A stretch of DNA of 61,210 bases, taken from positions 1-61,210 of the forward strand of contig JBEKSY010000019.1 in the NCBI GenBank assembly GCA_049516595.1, given 5' to 3'. The position numbers were made by a program, and so were the translations under genes. Source of the DNA: JBEKHT01 sp049516595. GTDB lineage: Bacteria; Chloroflexota; Anaerolineae; Anaerolineales; RBG-16-64-43. Every line of letters starts with the position of its first letter. Position 1 is the first letter of the stretch. Under the pieces are notes generated by a model that saw nothing but the letters and a program-made list of their open reading frames with translations, did no database searches and was not told the origin of the DNA. Shown here one piece after another: positions 58,296-61,210 of this stretch.

Positions 58296-59780
58296 ATGAC
58301 TGCGCCGGCCCGCGTCCGCTTTGCCCCCTCCCCCACGGGATTCCTCCACCTGGGCGGGGCTCGGACCGCCCTTTACAATTTCCTCTTGGCGCGGCAGACC
58401 GGCGGGCAGTTTATTCTTAGAATCGAGGACACCGATCGAAAGCGCCTGGTGGCCGGGGCCTACGAAGATCTCTTGGAAAACCTGCGCTGGCTCGGCCTGG
58501 AGTGGGATGAAGGCCCGATCCGGGGTGGACCTGACGGTCCCTATTCTCAATCGGAGCGGAAGGAGATCTACCTGGAGCATGCGCACATACTGGTGGAACA
58601 GGAGCAGGCCTACTACTGCTTCTGCTCCCCCGAAAGGCTCGCCGATCTGCGGGTCCGCCAGCAGCAAAGGAAGGAACCACCAAGATACGACGGCTTGTGT
58701 CGCCGGCTGGCCCCCGCACAAGCCCGCGCCCGCGCGGAGGGCGGCGAACCTCATGTCGTCCGCTTCAAGACCCCCTCGGAGGGCTCGACCACAGCTCGTG
58801 ACTTGCTCAGGGGGGAGATCACCGTCGAAAACCGCAACCTCGACGACTTCATCCTGCTCAAATCGGACGGGCTCGCCCTCTACCATCTGGCGGCGATGGT
58901 CGACGATCATCTCATAAGAATCACACACGTGATTCGATCGTCGGAGTGGCTGCCCTCCTTGCCCTTGCACGCCCTCATCCACCGGGCCTTCGGGTGGGAG
59001 GAACCGATTTGGTGCCACCTGTCGGTCTTCCTCAAGCCCTCCGGCCGAGGCAAGATGAGCAAACGGGAGAGCTCCGAGCTACTCGCAGAGGGCCATTCCA
59101 TCTTTGTGCGTGACCTGCGCGAGCTGGGCTACATCCAGGAAGGTGTCCTCAATTGGATCGCCTTGATGGGAGCCAGCTTTGACGAGAAGCGCGACGTCTT
59201 CAGCCTGAATGAGCTCATAGAGCGGTTCAGCCTGGCGCACCTTAACCCGGCTCCGGCGGCAATCAATTTCACCAAGGAAGACCATTTCAACGGCGTCCAC
59301 ATCCGCCGACTTTCCCCTCAGGATCTGGCGGAAAGACTGCTGCCTTTCTTCGCCAAGGCTGGCCTCGACGCGGATCTGTCCACCCTCCTGCGGATGGTTC
59401 CCCTGGTCCAGGAAAGGATCGTCACGCTCTCCGAAGGTCCGCAGATCGCGGGCTTCTTCTTCCGAGAGGAAGTCCGGCCCGATCCGCAAGACTTACTCGG
59501 AAAGGGACTCTCCGCCCGGCAGTCGGCCGACGCGCTCCGGGCCGCCCGAGAATTACTTTCTGGCTTTGAGAACCTCGCGGACGCCGCCGTGGAACCCCGA
59601 TCTAGGCAACTGGCGGCGGCACTGGCGCTGGAACCCGGTCAGCTGTTCGGCATTCTTCGGGCCGCTGTCACCGGACAGACGGTCAGTCCGCCGCTCTTCG
59701 GAACGATGGCGATCGTGGGGAAGGAACGTGTCCTGCGAAGGTTGGATGAGGCCGAGGAGATCCTGCGCGGGATGACCTGA
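58296..59780 (+). CDS. gltX: Glutamyl-tRNA synthetase
   Basis: 494-residue class I synthetase. VRFAPSPTGFLHLGGARTAL has the HIGH-type motif, FILRIEDTDRKRLVAGAYED is the family block, and GRGKMSKRESS holds KMSKR. The C-terminal half is alpha-helical, as in bacterial GluRS, including FTKEDHFNGVHIRRLSPQDL. The ATG at 58296 is 1 bp after the rodA stop; no separate promoter is apparent. Whether it also charges tRNA-Gln (non-discriminating type, needing GatCAB) cannot be told, but the adjacent tRNA-Gln gene makes the question relevant. Confidence 0.95.
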   Translation: MTAPARVRFAPSPTGFLHLGGARTALYNFLLARQTGGQFILRIEDTDRKRLVAGAYEDLLENLRWLGLEWDEGPIRGGPDGPYSQSERKEIYLEHAHILVEQEQAYYCFCSPERLADLRVRQQQRKEPPRYDGLCRRLAPAQARARAEGGEPHVVRFKTPSEGSTTARDLLRGEITVENRNLDDFILLKSDGLALYHLAAMVDDHLIRITHVIRSSEWLPSLPLHALIHRAFGWEEPIWCHLSVFLKPSGRGKMSKRESSELLAEGHSIFVRDLRELGYIQEGVLNWIALMGASFDEKRDVFSLNELIERFSLAHLNPAPAAINFTKEDHFNGVHIRRLSPQDLAERLLPFFAKAGLDADLSTLLRMVPLVQERIVTLSEGPQIAGFFFREEVRPDPQDLLGKGLSARQSADALRAARELLSGFENLADAAVEPRSRQLAAALALEPGQLFGILRAAVTGQTVSPPLFGTMAIVGKERVLRRLDEAEEILRGMT

Positions 59781-59845
59781 CCCTCCCCACCCATCGCGGG
59801 AGGAAGGGCGGTTGGCTCCGCGGCCCGGCCTGGCTGCCGACAGCA

Positions 59846-59854
59846 TGGTAGAAT
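59846..59854 (+). promoter_or_regulatory. Extended -10 element before tRNA-Gln
   Basis: TGGTAGAAT, a TGn plus TAGAAT, ends 11 bp before the tRNA. The expected start would give a 5' leader of only a few bases. Confidence 0.45.
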
Positions 59855-59865
59855 TCGAACATTGT

Positions 59866-59939
59866 TGGGGGTTCGTCTAGCGGTAGGACAGCGGACTCTG
59901 AATCCGTATGCCGAGGTTCGAATCCTCGACCCCCAGCCA
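59866..59939 (+). tRNA. tRNA-Gln (anticodon CUG)
   Basis: Cloverleaf checked by eye. The acceptor stem TGGGGGT pairs with ACCCCCA. The D arm follows, then anticodon arm GCGGA-CTCTGAA-TCCGT with anticodon CTG at loop positions 34-36. The T arm is CGAGG-TTCGAAT-CCTCG. The discriminator is G, followed by a genome-encoded CCA (59937-59939). The U1-A72 pair is a known tRNA-Gln trait. Length is 74 nt including CCA. The tyrosine recombinase gene starts 38 bp after the CCA, so the 3' half may be an integration site. Confidence 0.95.
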
Positions 59940-59977
59940 AATGACTTGGCGCACGCTCCAAACAGGAGGTGCGCCTT

Positions 59978-60916
59978 ATGTTTCCTGCCCAAAAGGACAA
60001 ACGGACTCTTTGGGTTGTTCTCCCCGATTCAACCATCCGTCACGAGGTCGTGACCTTTCTAAATGACCGGGCTGCGCGCGGGCTATCCCCTCGAACTGTT
60101 GATTTCTACCAAGAGAAACTCAACCTCTTCTTGACCTTCCTTGAGCGCGAAGGGATTCGTGCGGTCGAAGAAGTGACGCCGGACCATTTGCGGCATTTCT
60201 TGCTCCACGAGGCGGAGAAGCGCAGCCCTGGAGGAGTTCATAGCCTGTACCGCTCTGTCCGAGCCTTCCTTCGCTGGTGGGAGATGGAAACAGAGCCTCA
60301 AGGCTGGCGCAATCCTATTGAAAAGGTTGCCGCGCCGAGAGTTTCCGAGGAGGTTCTGGAACCTGTCAGCCTCGAGACGGTCCGCGCCATGCTTTCGACT
60401 TGTCGTCGGCGAACGTTTTGCGGCGACCGAGATTTCGCTGTTCTGCTTGCGCTTCTTGACTCAGGCCTGCGCGCCAGTGAACTACTTGCCCTGAATCTCG
60501 GCGACCTCGACCTAAGGAGCGGAGCAATCGTCGTCCGCACCAGCAAGAGCCGAAAACCGCGGATCGTTTTCATTGGACACCGTACACTCCGCGAGGTCGT
60601 TCGCTACCTCCGCAACCGACCGGGCGCGCAATCCACCGAGCCCCTATGGGTCACCCGGGGGGGAGCCAAGCTGCGCTATTCGGGCCTTGTTTCCTTGTTA
60701 CGCCGCAGGGCGAAGGCTGTTGGAGTGCCTGTCCCCCTGCCCCATGCGTTCCGACGAGGGTTTGCCCTCTCCATGCTAAGGGGAGGTGCCGATGTCGTCA
60801 CTCTCCAGCGTCTTCTGGGGCATGCGGACCTTTCCGTGCTCAAGAGGTACCTGAAGCAGGCTGAGGCTGATCTGGCCGAGGCCCACGCCAGGGCCTGCCC
60901 TGTAGACAGGCTATAG
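59978..60916 (+). CDS. Tyrosine recombinase / integrase (XerC/D-like)
   Basis: 312 residues. A SAM-like N-terminal core-binding domain (HEVVTFLNDRAARGLSPRTV, YQEKLNLFLTFLEREGI) precedes the catalytic domain with the full set of residues: Arg in LLDSGLRASELLALNLGDLD, Lys in VRTSKSRKPR, His-x-x-Arg in LPHAFRRGFALSML, His in LLGHADLSVLKRYLK and the nucleophile Tyr in the same block. The ATG at 59978 has AGGAGG 8 nt upstream; a GTG at 59969 overlaps that box and is less likely. Placement right after tRNA-Gln suggests an element integrase rather than the housekeeping Xer. Confidence 0.92.
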   Translation: MFPAQKDKRTLWVVLPDSTIRHEVVTFLNDRAARGLSPRTVDFYQEKLNLFLTFLEREGIRAVEEVTPDHLRHFLLHEAEKRSPGGVHSLYRSVRAFLRWWEMETEPQGWRNPIEKVAAPRVSEEVLEPVSLETVRAMLSTCRRRTFCGDRDFAVLLALLDSGLRASELLALNLGDLDLRSGAIVVRTSKSRKPRIVFIGHRTLREVVRYLRNRPGAQSTEPLWVTRGGAKLRYSGLVSLLRRRAKAVGVPVPLPHAFRRGFALSMLRGGADVVTLQRLLGHADLSVLKRYLKQAEADLAEAHARACPVDRL

Positions 60917-60959
60917 TGTCCTGGGATACGGGCCAGGCGGCTTCTATACGACGGTCGGT

Positions 60960-60975
60960 TTCCCGTTGACGGGAA
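60960..60975. repeat. Inverted repeat 44 bp after the recombinase gene
   Basis: TTCCCGT-TG-ACGGGAA, 7-bp arms around 2 bp. It could be a recombinase arm site or a hairpin; there is no T-run. A second imperfect palindrome, CCTGT-AG-ACAGG, covers the end of the recombinase gene (60899-60910). Confidence 0.35.
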
Positions 60976-61029
60976 GGGGAACACTTTGCGCCACCTTTGC
61001 GCAGCGCGCACACCCTGTTAAAATGCAGA

Positions 61030-61066
61030 AAGAAAAAATACGCCCGCGAGGTGGTCTCCTCCGGGC
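61030..61066 (-). terminator. Intrinsic terminator of a minus-strand operon beyond the right edge
   Basis: Read on the minus strand, CGCCCGGAGG and CCTCGCGGGCG form a 10-bp stem (one bulged base, 6-nt loop, 61040-61066), followed by TATTTTTTCTTT. This is the only textbook Rho-independent terminator recognised in the window. Confidence 0.85.
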
Positions 61067-61143
61067 GGCGGCCAGTGCGGATTAGGCGCATGGCAACCCA
61101 ACGGTACATCAACGGGCCGTCTGCGTCAACTGCATGCGTGGGT

Positions 61144-61210
61144 TCAGGACATATGCGACAGATGGGCTTTCGGGGCCGCCCAGGGGTGGTAGCGGTAAAG
61201 GTACTCGGCC
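61144..61210 (-). CDS. C-terminal fragment of an unidentified protein
   Basis: An open frame enters from the right edge and stops with TGA at 61144-61146, 78 bp before the intrinsic terminator, as expected for the last gene of an operon. Only about 21 residues are visible (ending YHPWAAPKAHLSHMS); no family can be assigned. Confidence 0.35.
   Translation of the reverse strand, partial: AEYLYRYHPWAAPKAHLSHMS

Noticed and set aside
60840..61112. 90-codon minus-strand open frame crossing the right-hand terminator
   Set aside because: It runs through the stem and U-tract of a clear intrinsic terminator and into the recombinase gene antisense, so it is unlikely to be translated.
1..61210. CRISPR arrays, rRNA genes and phage structural clusters
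   Set aside because: No regularly spaced direct repeats, no rRNA sequence and no phage gene series were seen; the baseplate-J-like protein stands alone.

Overview
The window is about 61 kb of GC-rich bacterial chromosome. The best guess for the host is a member of the Chloroflexota, and this is inference, not proof. The clues are the alaS / baseplate-J-like membrane protein / ruvX / mltG order, the mreBCD-mrdA-minCDE-rodA run, a lipoprotein with a long Ala/Pro/Thr linker, coenzyme F420 genes, and many GTG/TTG starts. No rRNA or other decisive phylogenetic marker is present.

Left part (1-12330, all on the minus strand). This is a purine-catabolism block. It holds a BMP-type (PnrA-like) nucleoside-binding lipoprotein cut by the window edge, a carbamate kinase, a YgeW-like knotted carbamoyltransferase, a second aspartate-carbamoyltransferase-like enzyme, a GntR/UTRA regulator, adenine deaminase, an 8-oxoguanine/guanine deaminase-type amidohydrolase and FolD. 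Next come a putative cell-wall hydrolase (M15-like + cysteine peptidase-like + LysM), a uroporphyrinogen-decarboxylase-family protein and a TPR protein. The logic is import, deamination, ring opening elsewhere, carbamoyl transfer to phosphate, then ATP from carbamoyl phosphate.

12331-22101. An SRPBCC-PDZ-DinB fusion and a DegV protein on the minus strand, then alaS, the baseplate-J-like protein, ruvX and mltG on the plus strand.

22391-43135 (all minus, mostly tightly packed, many 4-nt overlaps). This is the most distinctive region. It encodes two molybdenum hydroxylases with reciprocal subunit fusions: an Fe-S/Mo fusion with a separate FAD subunit, and a FAD/Fe-S fusion with a separate Mo subunit. 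With them are XdhC, the labile-selenium accessory proteins YqeB and YqeC (YqeC fused to a MocA domain), a second MocA, three unexplained membrane proteins (two of them paralogues), a hotdog thioesterase and an LLM-class flavin/F420 oxidoreductase. The same run carries the F420 tail-assembly genes cofC, cofD and cofE, an FbiB-like nitroreductase, the F420:NADP oxidoreductase npdG, and the aminohydrolase ssnA. This suggests selenium-dependent purine or N-heterocycle oxidation tied to F420.

43574-49432. An AidB-like acyl-CoA dehydrogenase, the RtcB/archease RNA-ligase pair, an MTA-phosphorylase family protein and tyrS. A decayed IS30-family element (49530-50690) sits between the divergent tyrS and mreB promoters.

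50797-59780. A plus-strand cell-shape and division cluster (mreB, mreC, mreD, mrdA, minC, minD, minE, rodA), then gltX. It is followed by tRNA-Gln(CUG) and, 38 bp beyond its CCA, a tyrosine recombinase, the classic junction of an integrated element that would extend to the right. A minus-strand intrinsic terminator near 61040 closes an operon lying outside the window.
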